Positions 1 through 9,383 of a DNA stretch of 64,000 nt are shown piece after piece. This DNA is from Platanthera guangdongensis (lineage: Eukaryota; Streptophyta; Magnoliopsida; Asparagales; Orchidaceae), in NCBI GenBank assembly GCA_039583875.1, contig CM077147.1:113766440-113830439 (forward strand). The letters run 5' to 3'. The position numbers and the translations under genes were made by a program. Every line of letters begins with the position of its first letter. Position 1 is the stretch's first letter. The notes beneath the pieces were generated by a model, which saw nothing but the letters and a program-made list of their open reading frames with translations, had not been told where the DNA came from and ran no database searches.

Positions 1-1
1 G

Positions 2-222
2 GTGCAAGAGCCTACGCAAGTGGTGGCTGCGCATCGAGTACCAATCAAGGTTGGGTTGACATTGAGGGTCAAGCCCATTCATATTGAGGATGTGGAAATC
101 ATGCAACTTCGTAATAAACAATCAAGATGGTCAAGGTCCATTGGGAAAATAGTGGCCGAGAGGAACTATCATGGGAGCGGGAGTAAACCATGAAGGCGGA
201 GTTCACCGAGTTGATTATTTGA
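2..222 (+). pseudogene. G1: Ty3/gypsy pol C-terminal remnant
   Basis: This is the last ~70 codons of a Ty3/gypsy polyprotein, the end of the integrase region. Frame 2 reads IEDVEIMQLRNK. After a 1-base frameshift near 113-121, another frame continues KMVKVHWENSGREELSWERE, which fits the usual gypsy ending (LRNK..I.MVKV.W....REE.TWE). A TAA follows at 184-186, where intact relatives normally continue for several residues. The fragment lies just upstream of a purine-rich tract and a TGTAAT LTR start, as expected for the 3' end of a gypsy element. The family call rests on motif recognition by eye; the body of the element is left of the window. Confidence 0.7.
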
Positions 223-283
223 AGTACACACTTTGATGTTGTTTACTTCTATAGTTTTCCTACGAGGCTTAATTCTGGGACAA

Positions 284-305
284 AATTCTTTAAGTGGAGA
301 AGATT
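284..305 (+). other. G1 polypurine tract region
   Basis: The stretch TTTAAGTGGAGAAGATT directly precedes the LTR start TGTAATGCCC. It has the position and composition of the plus-strand primer site of a Ty3/gypsy element. Confidence 0.55.
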
Positions 306-1266
306 TGTAATGCCCCAACCTTTCCAAAGCAGGAAAATAGTTTCTTGGAGATATCTCCTGATGGTAGGTTTTTATCGCGCGGCAGTAGAGAGCCTGATTA
401 ATTTGGAATGACTCTCGGGAAGATACCGCCCAGCGGTGGAGATACCGCCCAGCGATGGAGATACCGCCCAGCGGTGGAGATACCGCCCAGCGGTGGAGAT
501 ACCGCCCAGCGGTGGAGATACCGCCCAACGGTGGAGATACCGCCCATCGGTAGCTTGGTCAATTTATTGGCGAAGCTCTCGGGTTTCTACCGTGCGGCAG
601 TAGCAGGTGTCACGCGGAGGTAGCGGTAGCGGTCGTGTCGTAACCGACGCTAGTTACCACATGGCAGTAGTATCCTATTGTACGCCGATAGCGAAATTGT
701 AATGGCGTAGCTATGTGTCGGCCTGTGATTGGAGGGCTTGGGCCGTGGCACGTGAATTAAACAGTTGATTGGGGGTACCGCACGATGGTAGCTTGGTTTA
801 AAGCCTTGGAAGTGTCGTTTTCAATTCATTATTTTGGAGTTTTAGGGTTGAGCGGCTGGAGAAGGAAGAAGGAGATCCATTCGAAAGAGATCTCACCGCC
901 ATTGGAGGTTCGAAACTCGGATTCACGAGGTGAGTTTGGATCTATTTAGGCAAAGTCGAAGCGATCATTTCCATCCGGCCGAAATCTCTCTTATGGCGCT
1001 GAAACAGACTTCTTGGGTAATGATCCTCTTCCTTAGACATGTGAAGTCCTTATTTTTGGCATGTTAGGGTAGACGCTCCACGAACACGTGGATGTGGTTC
1101 TCCCGATGGTAGATCAGTGTATCCCTGTTAGTTTTGCATTTAGATCCGGAATCAAAGTACAGAATAGTGATCCCGATGGATTGGTCTGGATTGGTGATGT
1201 TTGTTTGTATGCCAGAGAAAACTCTGTGGTAATCCCGTAGATTTTAGAGTCACGAGATGTGCAGAT
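306..1266 (+). repeat. G1 3' LTR (Ty3/gypsy), cut by the S1 insertion
   Basis: The LTR starts TGTAATGCCCC, directly after the polypurine tract. It holds a 19-bp tandem palindrome array (422-554), further GC-rich inverted repeats (for example around 590-660), and a leader-like part near 840-1000 that resembles plant 5' UTR. No CA terminus is certain, because the minus-strand LTR of S1 begins at 1267; the 5 bp before it (CAGAT, 1262-1266) would be S1's target site. No coding potential is seen beyond chance ORFs created by the repeats. Confidence 0.6.
422..554. repeat. 7 x 19-bp tandem repeat of a hyphenated palindrome
   Basis: Seven head-to-tail copies of gataccgcccagcggtgga, with 0-2 substitutions in the second, sixth and seventh. 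Each copy contains the inverted repeat ACCGC-CCA-GCGGT. The repeat is open in several frames and gives false ORFs on both strands. Confidence 0.9.
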
Positions 1267-2028
1267 TGAAAGTATCTAGCGTCTACCTAAATCACCTAAA
1301 GGGGGATGAATAAGTGATGTTTGTGTCTTTTCGTAGAATAAAAAATCACTTAAAAACAAGCACACAAACACAAAGATTTTATAGTGGTTCCCCGAGTTGG
1401 GTACGTCCAATTTCCTGCCTTGCCTATCTACCATAAAGGGATAGATTCAGCTACTTCACCAAAGTCAGATTTCGTCAAATCTTACACCTCGGAGCCGCAA
1501 CTCCTACAACTCAAAGACGATCCTCCTACCACTCAGAGAACAACCTCTCCTATAACTTGATCCACAAATCGGACCGACACACTCAATCCATAAATGGATC
1601 TACTCACTCGATCCATAAACAGATCTACAAACTCGAAGAAAAATCTCCTACAAGAGTAAATAAATGTTACAATAATCATTACAATTAATCCTTTGCAAGA
1701 TCTGAAAACTTGAGTCCTCCGTTCTTCAAAAACAGTTGATCTTGATTATGCTTTGGAGAACTATGGAAAATCTGAAATCTTTCGAAGATCTTGAAACTTG
1801 AGTCTTCACCCGTCTAGATCTGGAGGAATAGAAGTCTTTCAAAGGAAGCGATCCAGATGTAGAGGTCGAAGAAGATGAGATCTTGATGTGCTTGTGGTAT
1901 CGCCCGATCCGAAAATGTCGTGCGTACAGGAGGCCGATGATCACTGATTTTTGAAACTTTTTCTCGTTTGAATCGAAGAGCAAATAAGCCCAAAAGCAAG
2001 ATTACCAATTAAGAGGAATATCCCTAGG

Positions 2029-2036
2029 TATTTATA
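2029..2036 (-). promoter_or_regulatory. S1 LTR TATA box
   Basis: TATAAATA on the minus strand, between the palindrome cluster and the transcribed leader. Its position matches the TATA boxes of the other LTRs. Confidence 0.6.
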
Positions 2037-2159
2037 GAGATAAACCCTCCAATGATAAAAAGAAATTTTCCAAAAACGAAAGGCGAAAATACTGCGCATG
2101 GTCGGCAGCAACCCGAGACTGGTTTGAAATTTTTTCAGAAAAATGATCTAAGTCAAATT

Positions 2160-2850
2160 CGTCGAGTATCATATTGATACTCGCCGAATACATCTTGATA
2201 TACAACAAAAATGACTTAGCCAAATCATCCCAGGCAGGCTGGTTACTCAATGCCATGGTGTTGATTCATACTCGACGAATTCGTCGAGTATCAGCAGGTA
2301 TACTCGACAAATTCGTCGAGTATTGGCTAAAACACTCAACGCCATTGCACACTTAATGTTTTTTGATCACTCAATGCTAAGAGCAGCATTTGTTGAATAA
2401 CGTCGAGATGACTCAATGCTCTCGATGCCATGATATTCGACGAATTGAATTGACTCAACGCCAAAGGCTGCATTCGTCGTATATCTTTGAGATGACTCAA
2501 CACACTCAATGCAGTCAACGCTTTGATATTAAACGAATTAAAGTTCGAAAAATCTAGACAAGTAGTGTCGACTGGACTCGACGAATTCGGCGTGTATCAC
2601 TTAGCATATTCGACGAATTCGGCGAGTATCATTAGATACATTAGACGAATTCGGTGAGTATGCACAACGATACTCAGCGAATTTTACTTGGTGGATTTTT
2701 CTATTTCTCCAACGAATTTTCCCTTAGTATATATGACTAATTCGACGAGTATTGGTAAGTATACTTAATGAATTTGGTCTGTATCATCAACGATACTCGA
2801 CGAATTCGACGTGTATGCTTAGCCATACTCGCTGAATTTTACTTAGGCAA
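2160..2850. repeat. S1 LTR palindrome cluster (CTCGACGA/TCGTCGAG type)
   Basis: The best copy is a perfect 22-bp palindrome at 2269-2290 (left arm TACTCGACGAA, right arm its complement). Diverged copies follow at about 2300, 2580, 2610, 2640, 2745, 2795 and 2825, many with GGCG in place of GTCG in the right arm. The cluster lies upstream (minus strand) of the TATA box at 2029-2036. Confidence 0.85.
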
Positions 2851-3148
2851 AATTCCTATTTTCCTGGGTCAAAACGTTGACCATCCTTGAGCCTTCTCTT
2901 GTATTTGGGATAGAAGTACACCCTAATAGAGAGATTACATGTGAGTCAACACATTGGCCTATACAATGAGGAATTACATTGTATAGTCATGTGTTTACTG
3001 ACCCACTGTACCCTGACATTGGTGTGTACTTGACATTGTAGACCTGCAAGTACATAACTAAATGGTAACATCAAATATAATCTCAATTCTTCTTAGCTTG
3101 ACTGGACCCTTCTTTAAATCAGGGTTATTGTGGATACAATACCCAATA

Positions 3149-3377
3149 ATATCCCCATATTTGACGAAGCTAAACTCCTACAAGCTAAAGTGAATTGCAC
3201 ATAACGAATAATAAACTTTAATGCAAGCAAAAATATAAATGTAATTAAAACAACCATGCATTCGAGACAATTTAAGAAAATCATATATATATATATATAT
3301 ATATATAAATGTTTATAGTTTTGGGAGGGCAACCCACAACACTTAACAATATAATATGATTTTCAAATCTGCCTATT
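3149..3377 (-). other. S1 3' UTR with polypurine tract and (AT)n
   Basis: Noncoding sequence between the extra ORF stop and the LTR. A purine tract (minus strand AAATATGGGGATAT) abuts the LTR edge at 3149-3162. An AT dinucleotide run occupies about 3282-3307. Nothing else is recognisable. Confidence 0.55.
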
Positions 3378-5273
3378 CTACCTCTTCGCTCGCTGTCTTT
3401 CAAAGTAGGCCCTTGGCTTTGGATAGTATCTTGGAGGAGCTGGAGGCATCAGATCAGCATCGTGGTTGTTCTTGAAATGTATTCTCCTCTTTGTGCATGC
3501 CACCTTGTATTTGTTTCATTCCTCTTGGTCATAGTGATGTTGTTTCTTTTGCTCCAAGATTGACCAAAGAGAATGTATCCAATATGATTCCTCTGGAGAT
3601 AGGGCTCCAAACCTTTTCCATTTCTCTATTCTGCTCTACTCTGACTGGTTCTGGATCTGGCCTGACTTCAGACATGCCTTCCCCATATTTTCTTCTATTG
3701 TATACTAGGGGAGCAGGGTCTTCTGTCCTCTAAACCTCTGGGAATAATGTGGTAGCAGCAGCAATATCCTGATCAACATTCTATAGATTCTCAGTGTCTG
3801 ACCAGTATTGAGAGTAATCCTGGGGAGGATGAACCTCATTAGGTGCTGGTACAGACACAACAAGAACTTAATTTCCGGTTAGCTGATTATATAGCCACTC
3901 AGTATTATCATACATGTAGTCATTTGTTGCATTGAAGTTTTGTCCCATATAAGTTCCCAGCAAATCCACCTTAACTATAGGGGCATCCTCCCCCTTTTTG
4001 GATTCAGCGGTGATGGCATTGACATAGTTGTGCATGCAAGTATCAAAATGCGCCATCGATCAGTTGTGGGCATCAATCATTGTTAGAATATTTGAATCAA
4101 CATTCTTTATAACCATCATATTATTCTTCAATCCTGACATTGTATGAACGATAGCTTGGCTACCCTGAATAAACCACGAATCCAACTTCTTATCCAGCTT
4201 GCTTATTTCAACTTTGACCTCTGCTAGGCTATTCATCATATACTTTTTAGAATCCTTAAATCTTTTCATGACATTCTGCAATGAAGCCTCAAACTGAGCT
4301 TGTTGGTTGGCCAGCATCAGTTCAACTGCTTTCAGAATAGAGTCATTTACACTAAAAGATGGAATATCAGCAATCTGTGGCACTGGAACATTGGATAGGA
4401 TCTCAATGGAGGGCTCTTTGATCAGAGAAAGCTGAGCTTTCAAAGTCAGTACATGATCCTCAATAGCTAGGATAGGAGTATGCTCTTCTGCATCTCCTTG
4501 CTCATCATAAAGATCAACTACGCCTTCGGGCACCATTGACATCCTGCCAAGTATCTTTTCTAGGTTGCGGATGAACCGATCAACCACAGTGGAGACAGAG
4601 ATCAGGGACTGAGTTTCATCCCCCACAGAAACTACAATAGGAGTCATCTTTGGGAGATGAACTATTAGGTTGTTCACTGATATTGGCTCAGCAGTAGTAG
4701 GAATACTTGTACTCTCAGTCACAACAACATCAATACCAGCAGTATTGTTTGAATTAACTATATCCTCTTCAGCAGTAATCTCAGAGTCATCATCAAGAAC
4801 ATCAATCTCATAATCCTCAACCCTTAGGTCATCATCATCAACATTCTCAACAGCTAATTCGTCAGCATCCTCTTTATCTGACAGAGCTGGAACCTCTTTA
4901 TCAGCAGCCTCTTCTAAAGCATCAACAGACAATGAATCTGGGGTTGGAAGCACTGTATCATGCATCTATGTCACTATCTCAGTAGGTACACTTAAGGGCA
5001 CTGTGATAGTTGCCACTTGTGTTTCAACAGACTCCCCCTCAATTCTCGCACTCAATCCTTCAGGAATTTCATTGGGGCGTGGAGTAGTAGTCCTGAGCAT
5101 AGGAGAATGTCCTTCCTCCTCCACTAACAAGTTAGGGGCTCCAACTTGCTTGACTTCCACCTATACCATTGAGAGAAAATAGTTGAGTCAATCTTGTTTA
5201 AGTGATGGATAGGTACCCATTTGATCATATCAAACCTGTCACCATCCATTTGATTCAAGTACAGCTGATAATC
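3378..5273 (-). pseudogene. S1 extra 3' ORF, C-terminal part (broken)
   Basis: This is the second half of the Sirevirus extra ORF. Its N-terminal half is at 51099-51672, separated by the S2 insertion. Minus-strand reading runs from about YLNQMDGDRFDM through an acidic middle (4800-4930, DDDD and EDAD runs), then a helical, coiled-coil-like part (4060-4340, heptad-like I/L/V with K/E), and ends YFERQRAKR before a stop at 3378-3380. Stops or frameshifts interrupt it near 5160, 4965, 4058 and 3867. The C-terminal YFERQR motif is shared with the extra ORFs of S2 and S4. I see no convincing membrane span. The function is unknown; it sits where some Sireviruses carry an env-like ORF. Confidence 0.65.
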
Positions 5274-6927
5274 TGAAAGAATTGGTTTCAAGATGTCCTA
5301 AACACCTAGAAGGGGGGGGGGGTGAATAGGTTCAATTCTTTTTCTTTAGGCAGATAATCTTTTTACTGTTAGATCACAGATTATTCAGCACAGTACAGTT
5401 CACAGTACAGAATAAACAACACAACAACAGAGAAGACACACAGTTTTATAGTGGTTCCCCAAGTGATGGGTACATCCACTTTCCCCCTTCGCCTATCTAG
5501 CAGTGTATTAGATTCAGCCTAACTTCCTTCTTCCTGCTCAGATCCGCAGATCTTACAACTCAGAACCTTGAAAGGTCCCTATAGCTTAGACTTCAGCAAG
5601 TCCTACAACTCAGATCCTCCCAGAGAATCCTACCTCAGAGTGAGTCCACACTCCTACAGCTCAGGCAATTAAGCCCTACCTCAGCCTCTTCCAAGGCCTA
5701 CAACTCAGAGAACTTAATCTCCTACCTCAGGCACTCTGCCCTACCTCAGCCTTTATAAATTTAGGATAACAACTTAGAGGAATAATCCTCCTACACTCAT
5801 ATCTATAAAAGATCCAACAAAAATTGAAAATAAAGAGAATAATTCCTTTACCCAGATAAAGAGAGAAAGGGTGAAGACTTCTTGATCAGTTCTTGATAGA
5901 TTTGACCACTCTAGAATCAACCTGTCTTAGCTTCTTCAAAGCTTCTTGAATCTGAATAAAGTAAGGTTGATCTTCTTGAAGTTGGAGATGATCCTCAATC
6001 CAGCTTCTTCTTAATCAGATGTGGTTCTGATTTCTTCTTGCAGACTGTTCAGGATCTGCCCTCTCTTGATGACTTGTCATTTTTTGGATGAAGACTTCTC
6101 TCCTTGTTGTTAATTCTTCATTACTTCGATCTGATGATAGAACATGTCTTTATATAGGCTCCATCCGAGGTTACCGGCTGATCCGGTTCCTAACGGCCTT
6201 CTGACAGCTCTAACAGAAAGAACAACTGTGTTGATCATGACAGCTGTCAAGTCTCCAGTCATTATATCTGATACTTCAATGAACTTCAGCTCAGCAGCAA
6301 AGTGTCGAGACAATACTGTAGATTTGTCGACACAAATAGTTCATGTGTCGACACAATCCTTGGTGATGTCGACATAGCTTGCATAATGTCGACAGAACAC
6401 TTCTCTATCTTCTTGACATAGCTTCTGCAGAATGTGTCGACACAAGTCCTGTATGTCGACACAATCACTTCTTATCTTGATATAGTTGACTTCAACAAAA
6501 ATTCTGGTGTGTGTCGACACAAGTCTTGTGTGTCGACACAGTTGTTGTTGACTATGCTTACTGTGTGTCGACACAAGTCCTGTGTGTCGACACAGTTGTT
6601 GTCGACAGAATCTCTGTGTGTCGACACAAGTCTTGTGTGTCGACACAAACTGTCTCCCGGTGTCGACATAGTCTTTGTCGACAGAATCTCCGTGTGTCGA
6701 CACAAATCCTGTGTGTCTACACAAACAGGCTCCTGGTGTCGACACAACCTTTCCCATGTGTCGACACAATGCTTCTCAAGTGTCGACACTTACACTTAAA
6801 AAATTTTCTTTCATTTCCTTAACCTGTACATGGAAACTCAACACCACATCAAATACACCTTGATGAATATCATTGAGTTAGGTGAGGCTTCTCTAAATCT
6901 GGTACACATATTCCAATGTACCCAACA
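5274..6927 (-). repeat. S2 3' LTR
   Basis: Plus-strand edges are TGAAAGAATTGG and GTACCCAACA. It is 1654 bp, against 1573 bp for the partner at 49526-51098. It contains about 12 perfect GTGTCGACAC copies plus decayed ones (6308-6790), an ACCGG-CTGAT-CCGGT element (6173-6187), a TATA box on the minus strand (6149-6156), GAGTGTAGG-type leader repeats (5560-5760) and a long G tract next to the left edge (5310-5323). It is followed on the right by the polypurine tract of S2. Confidence 0.85.
6308..6790. repeat. S2 3' LTR palindrome cluster GTGTCGACAC
   Basis: About 12 perfect copies of the 10-bp palindrome GTGTCGACAC and several one-base variants (for example ATGTCGACAT, GTGTCTACAC), at irregular spacing. 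Because the motif is its own complement, both strands read as repeated VST / CVDT / CRH peptides, which are not genes. Confidence 0.9.
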
Positions 6928-7122
6928 ATCTCCCCGTATTTGGAGAAGTCATAACCCTTAGTCAATGATATACATCACTTTATAATAAAACATAGAACAT
7001 GATGTATAAGAGCATTATTTGACAGGGTAATACATAAACAAAATCGGCATATCATATCATCACAAAATATGATAAAATATAATGAACATGAATCACTGTT
7101 TTGTTGAACTATAAAAAGTTTC
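6928..7122 (-). other. S2 3' UTR (distal part) and polypurine tract
   Basis: On the minus strand, AAATACGGGGAGAT abuts the LTR start at 6927. The rest is AT-rich noncoding sequence. The insertion of S3 at 7123 separates it from the extra ORF stop at 17819; the 5-bp duplication GTTTC occupies 7118-7122. Confidence 0.7.
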
Positions 7123-7266
7123 TGTTGGGTACATTTGTCAAATGTACCTGATTTGAAGAAGCCTCACCCAACTCAATGATATACATCATAATGTATTTGA
7201 TGTATGTTTGAGTTACTTGTGCAGGTTAGGTATTCACTGGACTGAAGCTAAAACTTTCTAAGTCCA

Positions 7267-8204
7267 TGTGTCGACACCCAGAGGGAAAGTGTCGACACTT
7301 GAGAAAGCTTGTGTCGACATCCAGACAAGCAGTGTCGACACTTGGAGTCATTGTGTCGACACCTGGGATGCAGAGTCGACACCAGACAAAAAGTGTCGAC
7401 ACAAGGAGCTGTGTCGACACTCAGTGAAGAAGAATGCAGAGAAGCAGTGTCGACACTTAGCAGAAGTGTCGACACCTAGAAGAGCTGTGTCTACACCAGA
7501 AAGTGTCGACACTTGGAGTTGTGTCGACACTCAGCAAAATTCTGCAGAGACTAAGTGCAAGTGTCGACACCTAGCACAATGTGTCGACACTTAACCAGAA
7601 GAGTCAACATATTAAGTATGTGTCGACACTCAGCACAATGTGTCGACACACAACCAAAAGAGTCAACAAAGGAGATGTGTCGACACTCAACACAATGTGT
7701 CGACACACAACCAGAAGAGTCAACACTTGAAGAAAGTGTCGACACCCAGCACAATGTGTCGACACTCAGTTGAAGACTCAAAGAAAGTGTTGACACAAGG
7801 AGCTGTGTCGACACTTAGCAAAGAACAGAAATATCTACAAAAATATTCTAAGTACAAGTGTCGACACTAAGGGAATTTGTCGACACTCAGCTGAAGAATC
7901 TATATTGAAGACTTGTGTCGACACCAAGAAGCAGTGTCGACACTTGACAGTTTCAACACATGAAGATGTGTTGACACAAAGGAGATGTGTCGACACTTAG
8001 AAGAATTTAACAAGTTACAGAAGATCAAGTACTTGTGTCGACACTCAATTCCAAGTATCGACACCCGAATAAGAATCTGTGTCGAGACATCCAAGGAGTT
8101 GTGTCGACACCTTGTAGACTTGTGTCGACACTTACACAGCATGTGTCGACACTTGATCTATAAGTGTCGACACTTAAGAACAGAAAGTCTCGACACTATC
8201 TGAC
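7267..8204. repeat. S3 5' LTR palindrome cluster, about 28 perfect GTGTCGACAC
   Basis: I count about 28 perfect GTGTCGACAC and about nine near copies (GTGTTGACAC, GTGTCTACAC, GTATCGACAC and similar) in about 940 bp. Spacing is irregular, roughly 15-35 bp. Larger blocks recur, for example a palindrome pair joined by AGCACAAT or CACAAT. The same cluster is in the 3' LTR (about 15738-16675). Confidence 0.95.
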
Positions 8205-8297
8205 AGTTAGAGAATTTCAAGAATTGACTGGATGACATGACAGCTGCCGTTCCAGCCGGTCTACAGCACTTGTCAGAAATGTCAGAAGTCAGTTATG

Positions 8298-8314
8298 AAC
8301 CGGACCAGCCGGTT
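8298..8314. promoter_or_regulatory. AACCGG-N5-CCGGTT element upstream of the TATA box
   Basis: A hyphenated palindrome (AACCGG ACCAG CCGGTT) 15 bp upstream of the TATA box. The same element, with spacer CTGAT, is next to the TATA boxes of the S2 and S4 LTRs (6173-6187, 19177-19193), so it is conserved in place while the surrounding sequence differs. A role in promoter function is inferred. Confidence 0.55.
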
Positions 8315-8329
8315 ACCATGAAGAAGGCC

Positions 8330-8337
8330 TATAAATA
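8330..8337 (+). promoter_or_regulatory. S3 5' LTR TATA box
   Basis: TATAAATA within CCTATAAATAGGC, a strong plant TATA context. The same sequence is in the 3' LTR at 16801-16808, at the same offset of 1207 bp from the LTR start. Confidence 0.75.
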
Positions 8338-8839
8338 GGCACCTACAGTTTACAGAAATTGTTGTTAAGGTTGTTGTTAAGAGTTAACAGAAGAAGATTA
8401 AGTTCTGATTGAGTTCAGATTAATCTAAGAGATTTGTTCAAGTGGTTGCTGATCAAGTTATCCAAGTGATACAAATCAAGAAGATCCTGCTGTCCAACGG
8501 CAGATCTAAGAAGTTGGAGAGAGAGAGCTTCAATCAAGTATTCAGTCTTTGGAACTAGGCTGAGAAGAAGGATTCAGAAGCATCTGGAACTTAAGAAGCA
8601 GAGGTCAAGGAACAACTGCAGAGGATTCAGACTTATTCAGTTCTACTCAAGAAGCTTTGAAGGAAGCTAAGTCAGTTTGGATCTATCTGAGTTCTTCCAA
8701 GAACTCAGCAAGAAACTCTCAACTCCTCTCTTATTTTCTGAGTTGTTGAGTTATTTGTTGTAATACTATTTTAAATTGTAGGATCTTTGGATCTGAGTGC
8801 ATTGTAAGCCTAAATTTATAAAGGCTGAGGGTAGGGCTT

Positions 8840-8985
8840 GATAGCCTGAGTGTAGGAGTTAAAGAACTCTGAGTGTAGGCCTTGATTGGCTGAGTGTAGG
8901 CCTGGGTGGCTGAGTGTAGGCCTTTGTGGATTAGTGTAGGCTTTGGGATAAAGCTGAGTGTAAGGCTTTGGGCCTGAGGTAGGAA
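8840..8985 (+). repeat. GAGTGTAGG-type leader repeats
   Basis: Imperfect direct repeats of about 20 bp centred on CTGAGTGTAGGCCT, about five to six copies. They lie in the transcribed leader of the LTR. Equivalent blocks (minus strand; plus reads CCTACAACTCAGAG) are present in the LTRs of S1, S2 and S4 and, more weakly, S5 and S7. Confidence 0.7.
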
Positions 8986-9226
8986 CCAATTTGGGTTCTG
9001 AGACAGTGGAGAAGTTAGGCAGAATCTAGTACACTGCTAGATAGGCGAAGGGGGAAAGTGGATGTACCCATATCTTGGGGAACCACTATAAAACACTGTG
9101 TGCTGTGCTGTGTTTGTGCTGTGGATGATCTGTGTTTGTTTGAGTATTGCTGATTGCTGTAATAAACTAATTAGAAATCTGTGATATAACTGTTTGGCTG
9201 CCAACAAAGTTAGAAAAGGATTAGGT

Positions 9227-9256
9227 CACCTATTCACCCCCCCCCCCTTCTAGGTG
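9227..9256. other. CACCTA/TAGGTG hairpin with homopolymer loop at the LTR end
   Basis: Arms CACCTA (9227-9232) and TAGGTG (9251-9256) enclose a loop with 11 consecutive C (9237-9247). The stem sits about 20 bp before the LTR end and the primer site. The same arms with a G or C run are seen at 17699-17726 (S3), 18238-18262 (S4), 5307-5332 and 49556-49581 (S2), 32395-32420 (S5) and 40538-40558 (S6). Confidence 0.65.
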
Positions 9257-9278
9257 TTTAGGTACCATATCTTTCAAG

Positions 9279-9290
9279 TGGTATCAAAGC
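9279..9290 (+). other. S3 primer binding site (iMet tRNA type)
   Basis: TGGTATCAAAGC, two bases after the LTR end. It matches the common plant initiator-Met primer site TGGTATCAGAGC except for one base. Confidence 0.8.
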
Positions 9291-9383
9291 GAGGTTCCTC
9301 AAAACAAGGACTAACAGTCTAAGGAGATCCTGTTTGGCAGAAACAGTTTAGGTCAGAAAACAGCTTCAAGAAAATCAAGAACC

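Larger units (their letters stand above)
1267..3148 (-). repeat. S1 3' LTR
   Basis: On the plus strand it begins TGAAAG (the minus-strand end ...CTTTCA) and ends ACCCAATA, a one-base variant of the family terminus ACCCAACA. Reading on the minus strand: U3 with palindromes (about 2850-2150), TATA box CTATAAATA at 2029-2036, a leader rich in GTAGGA repeats (1450-1660), the conserved block around GGGGAACCACTATAAAA (about 1380-1400), and the short stem/G-tract block (1295-1320). It is 1882 bp, within the range of the other Sirevirus-like LTRs here. Confidence 0.75.
7123..9276 (+). repeat. S3 5' LTR
   Basis: It starts TGTTGGGTACATTTG, with the short inverted repeat GGTACATTT..AAATGTACC, and ends CCATATCTTTCA. 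The palindrome array (7267-8204) lies upstream of a TATA box (8330-8337). The leader carries repeated CTGAGTGTAGGC (8840-8980), the conserved block GGGGAACCACTATAAAA (about 9078-9095) and a C-tract hairpin (9227-9256) just before the end. Similar blocks recur in every Sirevirus-like LTR of the window. Confidence 0.95.

Noticed and set aside
3282..3307. (AT)n run as a regulatory element
   Set aside because: A simple dinucleotide microsatellite in a 3' UTR; no supporting context.
6434..8203. Many overlapping Cys/His-rich ORFs (repeats of VST, CVDT, CRH) on both strands, also at 15690-16620, 19250-19800, 29550-30120 and 50520-51030
   Set aside because: They are six-frame readings of the self-complementary GTGTCGACAC array in LTRs; no start context, no homology between frames, and not stable between LTR copies.
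7267..8204. CRISPR-like array (short repeats with unique spacers)
   Set aside because: The repeat is only 10 bp and a full palindrome, spacing is irregular, no cas genes, and the context is plant retrotransposon LTRs.
8290..8345. tRNA or small RNA gene near the paired AACCGG/CCGGTT
   Set aside because: No cloverleaf or A/B box order; better explained as a core-promoter element upstream of TATA.
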